Below are positions 24,501 to 40,987 of a stretch of 64,000 nt of DNA, in pieces. Source of the DNA: Yamagishiella unicocca. Taxonomy: Eukaryota; Chlorophyta; Chlorophyceae; Chlamydomonadales; Volvocaceae. Each line of letters starts with the position of its first letter. Position 1 is the stretch's first letter. The DNA lies in contig BDSL01000006.1 in the NCBI GenBank assembly GCA_003116995.1, positions 1,116,001-1,180,000 of the forward strand, in the 5' to 3' direction. The notes beneath the pieces are model-generated. The model was given only the letters and a program-made list of their open reading frames with translations, ran no database searches and was not told where the DNA came from. A program made the position numbers and the translations under genes.

Positions 24501-27381
24501 CGTCCTAAACCCCCCTGCCTGCCGCCGGACGTCCGTCCGACACCGGCGGCTTCAGCGGCGCCAGCACCCAACCAGTCGCCCAGTCCACATGTAAGATATG
24601 TTATAACGGCCATCGCCCCTCCTCGCCTCCGCCTTCGCAGTCTGCCAGCAATCCCTGGCCGCAGGACGATGACCACGAAGAAGCAGCCCACCCTGCGCAT
24701 GAAGATGCCAGCCCCGACGTCGACAGCCCCCGGCGCCATGCCCCCCGAACACACCTTGATGATGCCCTCGTTCATCTGCTGCATCTCCTTGCGCATCGCC
24801 ATGTTCTCCGAGCTCAAGCGGCGCTCCGCCTCGCCGAGAGTGTCGATCTGCGGTCCCACGCAGGCGCCGCGGTGCGGTGTGCGACCGAACGGGTAGAAAG
24901 GAAGTCGTTGACGGCCGCGCGCGGCGGAAGCCAGCGAGCCCAAAGCCTGCCCGTGTCCCTTCCTCTCCCCCTCATCGCACTCTGACCACCCCCCGCCACC
25001 TCAGACGGGTCTTCCTCGAAACCGCCACCTCAGACCGCACATGCCTCTGCCCTAGCTGACCCCCGCGTACCCCACCTGCGCTGCCGCGACGACTCTGCCC
25101 CTCTCGACCCCCCGCTACACCCGAACTGCCCGAGCCCCCCCCCTTCGTCACCTTCCTCCTGGCGGCCTCCAGCTCCTTGCCCACCTCCACGGCGCGGTCC
25201 TGCCACTGCACCGCCGTGTCCTTGGCTGCGGCCAGCGCATTGCGGGCCCCCGCCAGCTCGTCCTGGCACGACCGCAGCTCGCCCGATAGCGCGTCGTTGG
25301 CGCGGCGGGCGTTCTCCAGGGAGCTCTCGCGCGACTTGGCGTGGCTGTTGGCCTTCAGGGGGATAAGAGGTGGAGCCCGTAGGTCAACAGGATGAGAGGG
25401 GATGGGGTGGGTGAGGACCCCCGCGCACATGACATAGGAGGCGGAGGAGAAAACCAGGTGGTGGATACTAGTTTGGAGCACGCGTTTAAGTTTGCGTGCC
25501 GGGGGGGTTGGTTAGAGGGAAGGAGTGGAAGCATTGGGAGGCGGGTCAAAGCCGGCGCGGAGGCCGCTGCGGACGAAGGTAAGGTAGGCAGCCGCGGGAC
25601 CCCCCTGCCGTCCGTGCAGCCGCGTGTCTCTAGGGTCCCCGCACCTGCGCCGCCTGGTCCTGCAGCGCGTCCTGCTTGGCCTCCAGCGCCTGCCTGGACT
25701 GCTGCGCCGCCTCCAGCGCCGCCTGCAAGTCAGAGATCCGCTTCAGCAGCTCCGCGTTGTGCCGCTCGATGGACAAGATTTGAGCCTGCAGCGCAGCAGG
25801 CAGGCGGTGTGTGTGTTGGGGGGTTACAATAATAGAACCGGTAACGCGACTGGGGGGGCGTGCGGGGGGGCGCGCGAGGACGGCGGCTGGGTGCGGCACA
25901 TCAGCGACGAGGTTGAGGGACGTGCCTTCAGCTTTTTGGAGACACGTTTTACGTGTTTTCAACGCAAGTAGTGCTTCGAAGCTAATACATGCTCGCACAT
26001 ACGCCACTCGTGCATGGAGCGAAGCCAAAGCGAGCCGGAAAACCGTCACGCGTTGCTGCCTGACTAAGGTTCTGCGCCGCCGATGGACCCGAGCAGCGAG
26101 CAACACAGGGAAACTGAAGGACACGACCGCGTAGCGCCACCCGCACAGCCCGCAGCCACGCCGCGTGGTGCTATACCGGTGTTTCGTTTGCCTAAGCATG
26201 GTGTCGCGCCGCACAGCTGAAGGGGAGCCCACCTGGTAGCGCTGAATGATCGGGTTCTTCTCGCCGCTGCCCCCTTGCGCGCCCCCGTTGGTGCCACGGC
26301 CGCCGCCGCTGCCACGAGCTGGTGGTGTCTCGAAGTCCGCTGGAAACGCCAGCGGGCTCGTACGGAGCTCGTCCACCACATGACGAACCGCCCCATGCTG
26401 GCCCCCAACTGCCGCGAGAGCCGACATGGGAAAGCCGGCTGCCGCCGACGATGCCACAAGGGGCGATTGGGGCGAACCCGTCTTGGCGACAGCCGCTGCC
26501 GGGGCTGCCCGCGGCGGCGACGCCGCGGGTGCGGGAGGGTGCGGAGCCGCGTCCGCAGCGACCCAGTTGCCTCCGCCCTCGCGGACCACTAACGCGCGCT
26601 GTGCCAGTGCCTCGGTTGCGGCTGCGCCTCCCACGACGTCAGTTGGCGGCGGGAACTGCACGCGAGCAGCCGGCGGCCCCGCAAGGTCGGCTGCTCCCAG
26701 ATCTGCGAGCGGCTGTTGCTGCTGTTGGAGGTAGTGAAGGTACTGTTGTTGGTGCAGCGATGGAGGCATTGGAGCGCCGTACTGGTCCTGAAAGCTGGCA
26801 CGAAGCATGTCGACCTGGTGCAGTTGCTGCAGTTGCTGCTGGCTGAAAGGCGGACCGATGGGCGGCTGCTGCTGCTGCTGCGCGTACGGATACGGTCCCG
26901 GCGGAAGAGTGTTGTACTGGTGGGTTTGCGGCTGGCCGGCGCCGGCGGCAGGTGGAGAGAATGCAAACCTCGCGTCCATCATCTGCGCGGGGACATGCTG
27001 ACCGAGCTGCTGCTGGCCGTAGGCACCAGGGTAGCCGTGCACATGGCTGTATGGTTGGTCAGCGCGGGGCGGACTCATGGCGGGATTCATGCCCCGGCTG
27101 AAGGCTGGGGAGCCGTGCAGCAGGGGCGGTGAGCTCTGCACGCCGCCACGACTTGGACTGAGGGTAATAGCTGCTGCAGCGAGGTCAAGTGCTGCCAGAT
27201 GGGCAAGTTGTTGCTGGGACAGCGTGCTGTGGTAAGGCTGCTGCGCGTGATGGATTGGGCTGGACATAAGGTTAGCCTGAATCGTTGTTGGGCTATGTCG
27301 TTGCTGAGCAACATGGTTTGCTATGCCAGGGCCGGGATAGCAGGTGGGGCCGGGACGCGTACTTTCGGGGCTGGCGGGCAT
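21534..27381 (-). CDS. Large coiled-coil protein, 1,044 aa, Gln- and Gly-rich
   Basis: Eight exons: 26233-27381, 25645-25785, 25152-25352, 24755-24847, 24222-24378, 23758-23870, 22255-23319 and 21534-21749. Total 3,135 nt; every phase agrees. Residues 1-383 are disordered and Gln/Pro-rich with Q runs (YLHYLQQQQQ). Residues 384-618 form a long coiled coil built from small exons (SIERHNAELLKRISDLQAAL). Residues 619-973 are low-complexity with tandem GGGSYGGG-type units. Residues 974-1044 form a second coiled coil with a conserved look (LCAEKGGLEAEYARMP ... LNKEISSVRMQLKRLGVK). The architecture suggests a centrosomal, basal-body or ciliary scaffold, but I cannot name the family. The ATG at 27381 is the first in its frame; a separate 101-codon frame (27383-27688) just upstream may be leader or a missed exon. 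Introns contain two copies of a hairpin motif and a shared 19-nt repeat. Confidence 0.82.
21947..21999 (+). repeat. 21-bp tandem repeat in the last intron of the coiled-coil gene
   Basis: The unit GCATCGCGCATGAAAGAACG(T) occurs twice perfectly and a third time partially. It is followed by a sequence rich in GCATGCACGTG. Confidence 0.85.
25006..25024 (-). repeat. Dispersed intronic repeat core, 19 nt
   Basis: Read on the minus strand, GGTTTCGAGGAAGACCCGT matches exactly the core of the tandem repeat at 18108. Here it is flanked on both sides by GTCTGAGGTGGCGG-like sequence. It lies in an intron of the large coiled-coil gene. Confidence 0.7.
25478..25499. other. Intronic hairpin motif, copy 2
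   Basis: GCACGC-(10-nt loop GTTTAAGTTT)-GCGTGC, a perfect six-pair stem preceded by AGTTTGGA. It lies in an intron of the large coiled-coil gene. Confidence 0.6.
25942..25956. other. Intronic hairpin motif, copy 3
   Basis: ACACGT-TTT-ACGTGT, a perfect six-pair stem preceded by CTTTTTGGAG. It lies in the next intron upstream within the same gene. Confidence 0.6.
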
Positions 27382-28144
27382 GCTATCGGCCTTGCGTTGC
27401 CCAGGCGACCTGAAAGCATGCGGCAGAGCGAAATCGACTTTTCGGGGTGCACATTCTTTGTAGCCCTACCTCCAACAGGCGGCATTGGCAACTCGACTTG
27501 TGCGCTGTGCAGGCACCGACGTTTTCAAGCCTCAATCGCAGCTCATAGCCATCGCAAACGCACCCGTCGAGGCCATGGGACTGGACAAAGTAAAGGTCTT
27601 CCTGTCCGGGTGCGACAAACGCTGAAGTCGAAGGCAACACGTCCTCGAGTAAGGACGACTGCCCCCACCGGGGCGGGCTATCCATCAATATGAAATGCGA
27701 TCTAGACAGTCAGTATAGCAAGTGAAGGGAAGGTGAGTTTCCTACAGCTGTGAAAACGGCCTAAGTTTGTCCATATCGTGCTTTTACATCGCGCACTTAC
27801 TGAGCTTGATAGCCAATATACAAAAAACCACTATTGCTGGATTGCGAGGCATTTCCTTGTCGTGATCGCAAAACGCCGTTGGAATTTTCGATTGGATCCT
27901 GTTGTACAGGGCACCACTGGGCCTTCTCCGCAATCGACGTAAATGCCCTTGCGTAACATCTGTGATACACTTACTGGTCTATATTGAGCCTACAAACCTT
28001 GTACGCATACAAGTTAATCGGCCAAAATACGATCGACTGAAGTCCCTATCTTCTGCTTGGGGGCTGCATGAACTGTTGTCTAACGTTAGATCGTTAAAGT
28101 GAACCGTGCATACAAGCTTGAAGGGATTGGCCGTCACCTATCAC
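27382..28144. promoter_or_regulatory. Divergent region upstream of coiled-coil and CIMIP1-like genes
   Basis: Contains a minus-strand 101-codon open frame at 27383-27688 (starting MMDSPPRWGQ, Cys-rich), whose stop overlaps the start of the large coiled-coil frame. It could be an upstream ORF, a missed first exon or chance. The part from 27700 to 28100 is AT-richer and looks like promoter or leader sequence. Confidence 0.4.
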
Positions 28145-29650
28145 ATGGCGAATGCAGCGACTACTGGCGCAGACGCTATGGCGGTGACCAATGCAGAGAA
28201 CTGGCGTATAAGAGTCAAGTACGTGCTTTCATGTTAGGATTTGTTAGCTGTGATGCCCATCATCGCTCATACCTGGCGCGGCATGCGGTGCCAACTTGGA
28301 ACCTTTGCGACTGGAATGTTTCTAAGTCTTGGCGCGATGATCCAGTACTTTCCCTCTTTGATGAACCTGCTTTCCTCCATGGTGGTCGCCTGTTCTTCTA
28401 GCCATGAGCAGAAGACGGCTAAGGATTTCCAACGAGAGTGGGGCTACCTCACCACGCCTGGAACTCCTGATCATGTGAGTATCACACAGGTTGACGTCAG
28501 TCGATGTCGCAGCTGCCGCAGGACTAACCTTATTGGCATGCGTCGCTGTGGTCATGATTGCAGCTGAAGAAACCGCACGCAAGGTCCACCATCAAGTATT
28601 TTGCTGGTCACGGCGAATACACACTCCTGCAGAAGAAGATCCCACTGGTCGGGCGGGACGCTGAACGAGCCGTTGCCGAGGTCCGTAAAGCCACCCGAAG
28701 ACCCCTGGGCTGCTGCGTCTCCTCCATGCAAGCTATCGCCCCTATCTGCCAATACTGCTTCCCACAACTCCACCCCAGCGGAGTTTCCACATACTTGGCA
28801 CAGCCGTCAAGTGCTTGCTCTTCACGCGCTGCCTGAACCCGCACCGGCCAGGGAAATGCTTCACGTGTTGACATACCTTCACGCCCGTGCCTGGATATCT
28901 CCTTGCACACACAGGAACAAGAATACTTGGCCACTGCAAGTACCACGGGGGGCCGACCAGCCACAGCCCTGCAAGCCACCTTGTACTCGCACTCCAGACG
29001 CATGGGCTACATCGGGTACGTGCGGTGCTAGGAAAGCGGGGTATGACGCATATGCGGCGAAAACAAACACTATTTGGAGACGTAGCGCTGCAGGTCATGT
29101 TTGAGGCCAACTTTGCTGTTCACGCTCCATGTGGCGCTGATGCACGTGTGGGCCCCTCCCCGACACGATTGTTGTGCAGGTCTCACGACATGGCATTAGA
29201 GAGCTCTAGCAGGGTGTATGGATCGCGCCATACGCTCGAGCAGGTAACCTGGGGTGTTAGATGCGATGCCGTAACACTTCCATACCGTAAACGCAAGCTA
29301 GATCTGAGCTTGAGCGACTGGATTATGTTGCCGACCATACGTTGACAGCAAGCTGGATTTCTGACTTCTGAAGCACGTGCAAAGCCGCTCTTGGAATGCT
29401 GTGGCATGCACCGTACTGCGAGGCAAAACAGTGGGGACCCAGGGGACGGCAATGGCCCCACATTCTGCATGGACAGTGAGCCGCATGGCTGCAGGGCTGT
29501 ATGCCCCATGAATCCCTACACAAGCAGATTCCGGCCGTCCCGTATCACTGACAGCGTTCTGTTCGCACCCCTTCTCAAACATTTGCCTTGCAGTTCGGCG
29601 TTTCGCAGTTTGGGTTGAAGGAAACTCGCAGCAAGCTTCCGCCCGCCTAA
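28145..29650 (+). CDS. CIMIP1/LLC1-like ciliary microtubule inner protein
   Basis: Six small exons: 28145-28218, 28402-28474, 28564-28680, 28915-29015, 29180-29243 and 29594-29650, total 486 nt, 161 aa, all phases in agreement. The N-terminal part reads AENWRIRVN, HEQKTAKDFQ, REWGYLTTPGTPDH. This matches the W..R...E..(5-8)..WG[FY]LTTP signature of the vertebrate C20orf85 (LLC1, CIMIP1) family, small proteins bound inside axonemal doublet microtubules. The C-terminal part has RRMGYIG and SSRVYGSRHTLEQFGVSQ, comparable with the family's short GFIG element. Length is close to that of the human protein (137 aa). The weakest junction is the GTCCGT donor after exon 3. A TGTAA, the usual volvocine poly(A) signal, occurs at about 29886. 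Family assignment is by eye. Confidence 0.72.
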
Positions 29651-31091
29651 CAGAACACGGGTCCCTTGCGCCAGCATGTGAGGTGGCAGAAAGTAGAAAT
29701 ATGTTTCTGGCTCGTGGATTGTTTCCAATCCTGGAATGAGATGGGGGCTATACATGTGAAGTTCGCGTGTTATTGTGTGGGAGTTCACTATTAGTGACGC
29801 ATACTGCGGAGACTAGGGGTTGCAGACTGTGTGCGCGCCATGAGGGGGCCCCAGCAGGGCTCCAGCGACGGCACCGGGGGGCAGGGTGTAACACGTACTT
29901 GGGTGCATTTCCTTTGTTGCTGTTGCTGCCGCATATTGTAGCTCGCTGAGCGTTGCGGTATAGCTGCTTGCGAACAGGCCGGCCAAGTGAGGATGATTGG
30001 TTGGTCGGAAGTTAGGTACCACACGTACCCAGGTGGTGTATGTTGAGAGCGCACTTGAGCCATCCACATGCTAATAAAGCGTACGACGTTTTTCCTTGTT
30101 GACACCCCGGTCGGGTAGCGGTTTCGTTGAGGCAGTACGTGAGTGTTCCAGGTTGGCCGGATGCAAATGTAATGGTATCCTGAGAGACAGACAGCCCTGT
30201 TGAATATGGCAGGTGACAAAATTGCTCGCGGTCTCCGACTGCTTTACGAATTGTTGGCGCAAGAAGCACCGTAATCTCCGCCTAATGCTCATGGGTGCGC
30301 ATGTGGCGCGTGGCTGGACATCATAGTGTGTGTAGCTCGAAGTGTGCGGAAAGCGAAGCCAATCCACCCTGTAACCCTGTAAGAGAACGCAACTCCTATC
30401 GGGTTCTATCCTTGTGCATGACAGGTCCCAAGCCATTGACCCAAATGGACGAATTCCAATTGCTGCATGGCTTTCCCGGAACCAGCAAAAGTTTGATGAA
30501 TGATCGCACGCATGCCTCTTTGGTAGGCAAGGTGGAGTTACTGGTGGATACCAACGGACTCCAGTCAGGGGGTGACGGGGAACCCAACGAAGAGAATGTA
30601 ACCCCACCCACAAGGGACTAAACGCGCGGAATCGTATTGCGCCCCAGCAATAAACCTACGCCACACGGGTACGCGAAACACCACCCTGCATACTGGTGCG
30701 TAGGCCAGGCCTGGCCAGGTTGAGTGAATACGTGTGGCAAGCACATAATCTGTAGCTGGCTTAATGCTGATACCTAGTATGGTCGCACCAGTCTCTACGA
30801 GGAAGGATAAGCTGCCAACAGAGTACCTAGCTCTACTGACTCACATGTTCGCACCATGACAATCCCGCACCTTGGGAATAAACCATTGAAGCTGTTTATA
30901 TAACTTAGTCAGAAGGTAGTGGCTCGCGTTGGCCGTTGGAAATGTAAATTGTCTTCGGGCAACTCTGGCCAGCCAGGCAACCCATGGTTTCGAAGCAACC
31001 GGTGAGATGCCCCTTACAATTTCCACGCATGTACCTATAGCAAAGACGTCGAGCTAGAAGTATCATCTCCTTGTGCTATCACCAGTCGATC
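29651..31091. other. Intergenic stretch, no gene supported
   Basis: Contains the 3' region of the CIMIP1-like gene and the promoter of the PsbP-like gene. The longest open frame (30071-30613, minus, 180 codons, GTG start) has no recognisable domain or flanking splice partners. Otherwise nothing distinctive is seen. Confidence 0.45.
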
Positions 31092-32886
31092 ATGGCACTT
31101 CAGGCACCCTGCTCCACTCGCCAGGTGCTTGCAGCCTCGCTTTTTCGCAAGTCGCCCGGTAGCATGTGTGATCACGGCTGCTTTACATTTTCTGTGATCT
31201 TCCAGGTATCGGCGCGCGCATTCACATGCCTGGCATCACGGCCCACGTCAAGGCGCGTGGTCCAATGCCGCGCGGCCGCTGGTGAGCTTAGCTGCATTTA
31301 TTTTTCTCGTCTGCAACCATTTGTACAGATGGTGGCTTGGTATGTGCAGGTGAATTCGGGCGCCGTGAGCTGCTCCAGGCTGCGTCCGCTGCAGCGCTTT
31401 TGACAGCATCGCCCGCGTTTGCTGCCAAGGGTAAGGCCCGATCGCCCTCCAAGCGCTGCAATCTGGAGCTGCTATCAGTTTATGAACTTGAGGGTCGCCC
31501 TGATTGCCCACTTGCGCAGCACCCAAGGGCTTCACCGCAGTTGAGGACGCGCAGGACAACTACAAGTTCCTGTACCCGTTCGGGTGGCAGGAGGTAGCCG
31601 TAAAGGGGGCTGATGTGGTGTACAAGGACGTGGTCGAGCCGCTGGAGAGCGTCAGCGTGACGCTCACCTCCACTGATAAAAGTGATATCACGGAGTTTGG
31701 CGACCTGCAGACGGTTAGTATGGGTGATCTATGGCTTTGGCTATGTGATCGGCAAATGAGGATGGGTAAACCCATGAACCGACATAGGAGAAGTGGATGG
31801 GCGGGGAGATGCCTAGTGGAGGCCTTGATGACACTTATCGGGGCAGCAGGATCCGCGATCAGGATTCGGGATGGCAGCGAGGAATCTCCTGTTCGGGGGG
31901 GTGGGTGGTGTATGGAATGCGAACCCCACAGGCCCGCCATCTCAGGCCAACCTTTGCCAATCACTGCAGAATCAGTATAGCCACCGTGGCAGGCTAATGG
32001 GTTCAGTACGCATGTGCCTGAGTGCATCCTGTGGAATATATTCCAGCCACGTCCTGTTTAGCCTTGTGCTTGTGTATATACGGGCTTTCAATAATGAGAA
32101 AGGTGGGCCTCTCCTGTCAGGACTACATAAGGCCGTTGGTCGCATTTCCCATCCAATCCCGATCTTGACCTCCTAAACTGCAGCAGCATTCTTGGCGAAA
32201 GACATGTCATAGCTTCGAGTCCACAAAGCGTGTATCCGACATGCCCAATTGTAAAGGACAAATAGTTGTCAATACTTTGTGCATGGTTATGCAGGTGGCC
32301 GACACTCTGGCTAAGGACGTGCTGACCGCCCCTGGCATTGAAGTCAAGGTCATTGGCACCAGCCAGGTGAGTGCCCAGGTGCTCCCAGTTTCTCCTGATT
32401 GATGTGATAGGAAGCCCAGTACGTTGTGTTGCCTGTGCCATGCATTCTGAGGATCCCAACAGGTCTCTTGAACCTGTGGAGTACACGAGTACATGGATGC
32501 CATGAAATGTTTCCACGCCCCGGTGTGTAGGAATAAAATAAAGCGATGCCCCCACTTGCTTCATGCTTGCAGCGCGAGCTGAAGGGACACAACTACTACG
32601 AAATCGAATTTACCGCCGCCAACCCCCGTTACACTCGCCATCAGCTGGCGGTTGTGGCCTGCACCAATGGTAAGGCCCCTTCTAAGCGCCAAATTTGGCA
32701 GTTTGCGTCCAAACATGTCTACAGCCGTGCACCTATCGAGTGTGCACCCACAGAAGATCACGGATAAATGCCCATCAATACGCAGGCACCTTCTACACGT
32801 TGACCACGGGCTCTAACGAGCGGCGCTGGGGCAAGATGAAGGAAAAGCTGCAGACCTCCGTACGGTCGTTCCAGCTCCTGAACTAG
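31092..32886 (+). CDS. PPL1: PsbP-like protein 1 type thylakoid lumen protein
   Basis: Seven exons: 31092-31124, 31206-31281, 31350-31430, 31520-31713, 32295-32366, 32573-32669 and 32786-32886, total 654 nt, 217 aa, phases consistent. Residues 1-40 are a plastid transit peptide. They are followed by a twin-arginine lumen signal (RRELLQAASAAALLTASPAFA, cleavage expected after residue 61). The mature part is a single PsbP domain: FTAVEDAQDNYKFLYPFGWQ, EPLESVSVTL, ITEFGDLQTVADTLAK, and the C-terminal FYTLTTGSNERRWGKM typical of PPL1. In plants PPL1 supports photosystem II repair in the lumen; that role here is inferred from the family. Intron 1 is 81 bp and stays open in frame, so retention would add 27 residues to the transit peptide. 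Confidence 0.92.
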
Positions 32887-33255
32887 AGCGCTTGTAGCGA
32901 ATGATCTAGCAAGTTGATACGCTCTTTTGCGTCGCCTTGTGGATATGCAATGCGTAACGTCGCCATAATATGGAAGCCACGCTGGGGCCAAATACTTCAC
33001 GCCCAGTCCACTGCCATTCGGCGTAGCACGCAATAACCGGGAGTCGTGAACATCAATCGTACGCGTGTATATTTCCATCACTGTCCGTTTATAGCCCTTG
33101 ACGATTTATAATCATCGTAGCAGAACCAGGATATGCCTATTGCTAATGTATCACACCGTGACGGTGACATTGTCAAGCCACACTTCAGTCAAAGCTACTC
33201 CTGCTGGGGAACATTTAGCACGCCTCTATGTCTCCCCTCCATCACCTACACCACA
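32887..33255. other. Convergent intergenic region (PPL1-type gene / MAP kinase 1)
   Basis: 369 bp holding the 3' ends of two convergent genes. AT-richer than the exons; no repeat or gene recognised. Confidence 0.5.
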
Positions 33256-35490
<2,235 letters not shown>

Positions 35491-37074
35491 TTTTGGCAGC
35501 CAAGAAAACACCTAACTGTCACGTTGGAGGTGATCTGGTGTGATACACTTTCTGGCAGCGGCGGAAGACTGCCAGTACATGTACGGCAGTAAGGTGCACG
35601 TCAAAGCCATGCCTGAATCCTGCTCCCTTGTAACTGATTACAGCGAAGACCTTATGGATCAATTCTGGGTGAGAAAGGGCCAGCGGTAATCACGCTTTGG
35701 CAACTTAGTGTTACCGGTGTGCCAAGTGTTCCATATCTACAGTGGCCCCCTTGCACCTCCTACTCCTATAGCCTCATTCCTTCGAGACTTATCTTTAGTC
35801 ATACTACAGCGTTGCTAAATTTCAAGAGAAGCCAAATGCTTCTCGACTTCTGCGCACCCAGACTGGCTGCTGATGGTGATGCATCAACCAGCGATAGGCG
35901 TGTTCTGAAAGGATATGGGAAATTGGGCAAGGACGGAGGAATGGACGATTGCCCGCAGAGCTGTAGCGCTACGAAAGGGAAGTGCAGAGGGACAGCGTGC
36001 CAAACACATGGGCTCGTCTGTCTTCTCTCCCGATAAGACGGACGCGTCGCGCTGTCACTCCATGTTGCCGCTTTGTGTTCCGGTTCGACCTGGATCTTTG
36101 CCTAGACACGCTCTGTTCCCCGGGATTGCTGCCATGCTGCCAGTGATGCGATACCCGTGGATGCCATGCGGTGGCCTGGCCAGGATATTACAAAGCGTGA
36201 GGCATGCCCACAAATGGACCGCCACAAGATGCACCGCCGAGATAGTTACGGCAATCCTCATGGGCATTAGCAAAATGTAAGTCCCTTAATCTCGAACCAA
36301 GCAGGGATGGCGAAGTACGTAAAGCCAGCGCTGTTGCGTGCGCCCACAAAACACACCCGAAGTAACCAGCGCGCTGTACACCTCACGTACGGAAAAGATA
36401 ATGAAGCGAAGGCCCAAATAATATATATCCGAATAAGATGGCTATAAAAGTGCTGTATCACACCAGAAGTATGGACGTCGGCCGATGCCACGAAGTCTAA
36501 TCCCACGCGGCCCGTACGACACGACGTGCAGGTGTCCGGTACGAAGAGAGGCATGCGGACCGCAGCTAGACCTCATACTCTGAGGAAGTCCACGGCATGC
36601 GGCGCGGCAAAACGGAAGTTGCCACGCCCATGTAAGGGACTGGCTAGCCAGTGCATAATCGCTGGTGCTAGTGATCCACACCTGGGATCACTGCGTGCCT
36701 CACAGCACAAACCCTGCCCACCGTCGGACAACTGAAAAGGAAAAATCCTTGCCTACCTACGGACGCTCGCACACCTCGGGGCCAAGCCAAACAATGTCGT
36801 ACATCCTGGGTCCAACCGGGCATGGCGATACAGGGCCTGAAGAGCGATATCGACGTCGTGCGGCCGTGCCATGCCACCCCGATAAGGAAATCCTCATGTA
36901 CCGTCACAGGCAACGTGCCGCCCCCCCGCGATTCCGCAGGCCCCCGGGATTCCGCAGGGGGCCGCGATTCCGCAGGGGGCCGCGATTCCGCAGGAGACTG
37001 CGATTCCGGAGGGGACCGCGATTCCGCAGGCCCCCGCGATTCCGCCGCCCTCAAAGCTCAGGCCCCTCCGCACT
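35491..37074. other. Spacer between the two MAP kinase genes
   Basis: Promoter/leader of kinase copy 1 and the 3' region of kinase copy 2, about 1.6 kb. Apart from the 18-bp minisatellite at 36931-37060 there is no supported feature; short open frames on both strands have no motifs. Confidence 0.5.
36931..37060 (+). repeat. 18-bp minisatellite next to the MAP kinase 2 stop codon
   Basis: About seven degenerate copies of GCGATTCCGCAGGGGGCC, ending some 15 bp beyond the kinase 2 stop codon. Read on the minus strand the frame is open and gives a Pro-Ala-Glu-Ser-Arg repeat, but this is a by-product of the 18-bp period. It would be transcribed in the kinase 2 3' UTR. Confidence 0.85.
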
Positions 37075-39807
<2,733 letters not shown>

Positions 39808-40987
39808 GATTCATTGACAGATACGTATGTAATGAAAGTGGTAAGAACGTTTTGTCCAGCCTGGAAAGGGAACATTGTCGCTGGTCGTGTACGGCACGAA
39901 GCGTAAGCGTCAGTCGTAAGCTACATGCCCAATTCATGTGGCCCCACCTCCTCATAACATTCGGAAACCTCAACCTCACAATTTTTCGCGTATATGCCGA
40001 TAACATGAGGAACCCCAACGCGCTTGTGATTTACGACGAGACCGCAGAACCCTCGTAACCGCGCCGAGACACGGCAGCGTGAGAGGGCGTGGGACACCTT
40101 GAGGCAAGACCCCGGCAGTACTGCATACTGCATGCTTGCTACCTTACATCTTCCCTTGCCGCTCACAGTTTCTTCATCCACCCGTATCTATGCACCTAAG
40201 GAACTCCACAACTATTTTCTGTCGATTCCCATCCTTCGCGCCTACCCATCGACGAGTAACCGTGCCGCCGTGAGCACCGGTCAGAGATCGGCTTCTTGCA
40301 TACTGCGCAGTCCTGCTACACAAGCGAAGTCTGGGGTGTGAGAGAGAAAGACGGTGTGTGTTACGCCTGCTAATGCAACCCGGGCATGCATCGTTGAAAA
40401 CCGTCATTATATTTTGCATTATTACCAGCGTGATCATCTTTCGCAAAAATGGCAGATACCGGTAAGATCTGTTGCTGGATGTCGTGGACCTTGCTGGTAC
40501 GATAGTGAAGCCCACCACACAATGGACCACACACCCGAGCCTGACGCACCAGGGGTTACCGCAGGACGAGAAGCACCGTTACAGATACCCTGAACCCAGG
40601 TCAGCGTGTGAGTATAAATGGTGAAACCAATATCCTAACGACATGAAAAGCGGGGCCATCCTGCAGCAATAAGGAAACGTACGACCTAACGTGAAACAAA
40701 ATCGGATAACAGTATCATTACCATCCGTCTTCCTCAAGTGTCCGGCGATGTGCCCTGGTTCTACCTTTTGGTCTTGAACCCATTGTAACCGTTACAATTC
40801 GGGCAGAACATCGATCGACGCAGTGATTTGCGCCTGCACCATAGTACTAGAGCCCAGCCAGCCAGTCAGGACGTCCAGGGACGTGCCATGCCCTAAGTAA
40901 TACCAGCCGTATGTAGCAACGACGCAACGCGAGTGTGGCCACGTACGTTCCGGGAATGGATGCGCGGGCCGAACCAGCGCCAGTGCG
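39808..40987. other. Spacer between MAP kinase 2 and the DUF760 gene
   Basis: Holds the kinase 2 promoter and the 3' region of the DUF760 gene. On the minus strand a TGTAA (volvocine-type poly(A) signal) is present at about 40792-40796, roughly 200 bp after the DUF760 stop. No gene is supported. Confidence 0.5.

Noticed and set aside
28552..28773. Minus-strand frame starting MELWEAVLAD
   Set aside because: Antisense to exon 3 of the CIMIP1-like gene, which has better splice signals and a recognisable family motif.
30071..30613. 180-codon minus-strand frame
   Set aside because: GTG start, no motif, no splice partners and no similarity I can recognise; insufficient support.
36668..37054. Repeat protein with a Pro-Ala-Glu-Ser-Arg motif
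   Set aside because: It is the translation of an 18-bp minisatellite whose period is a multiple of three; no start context or homology.
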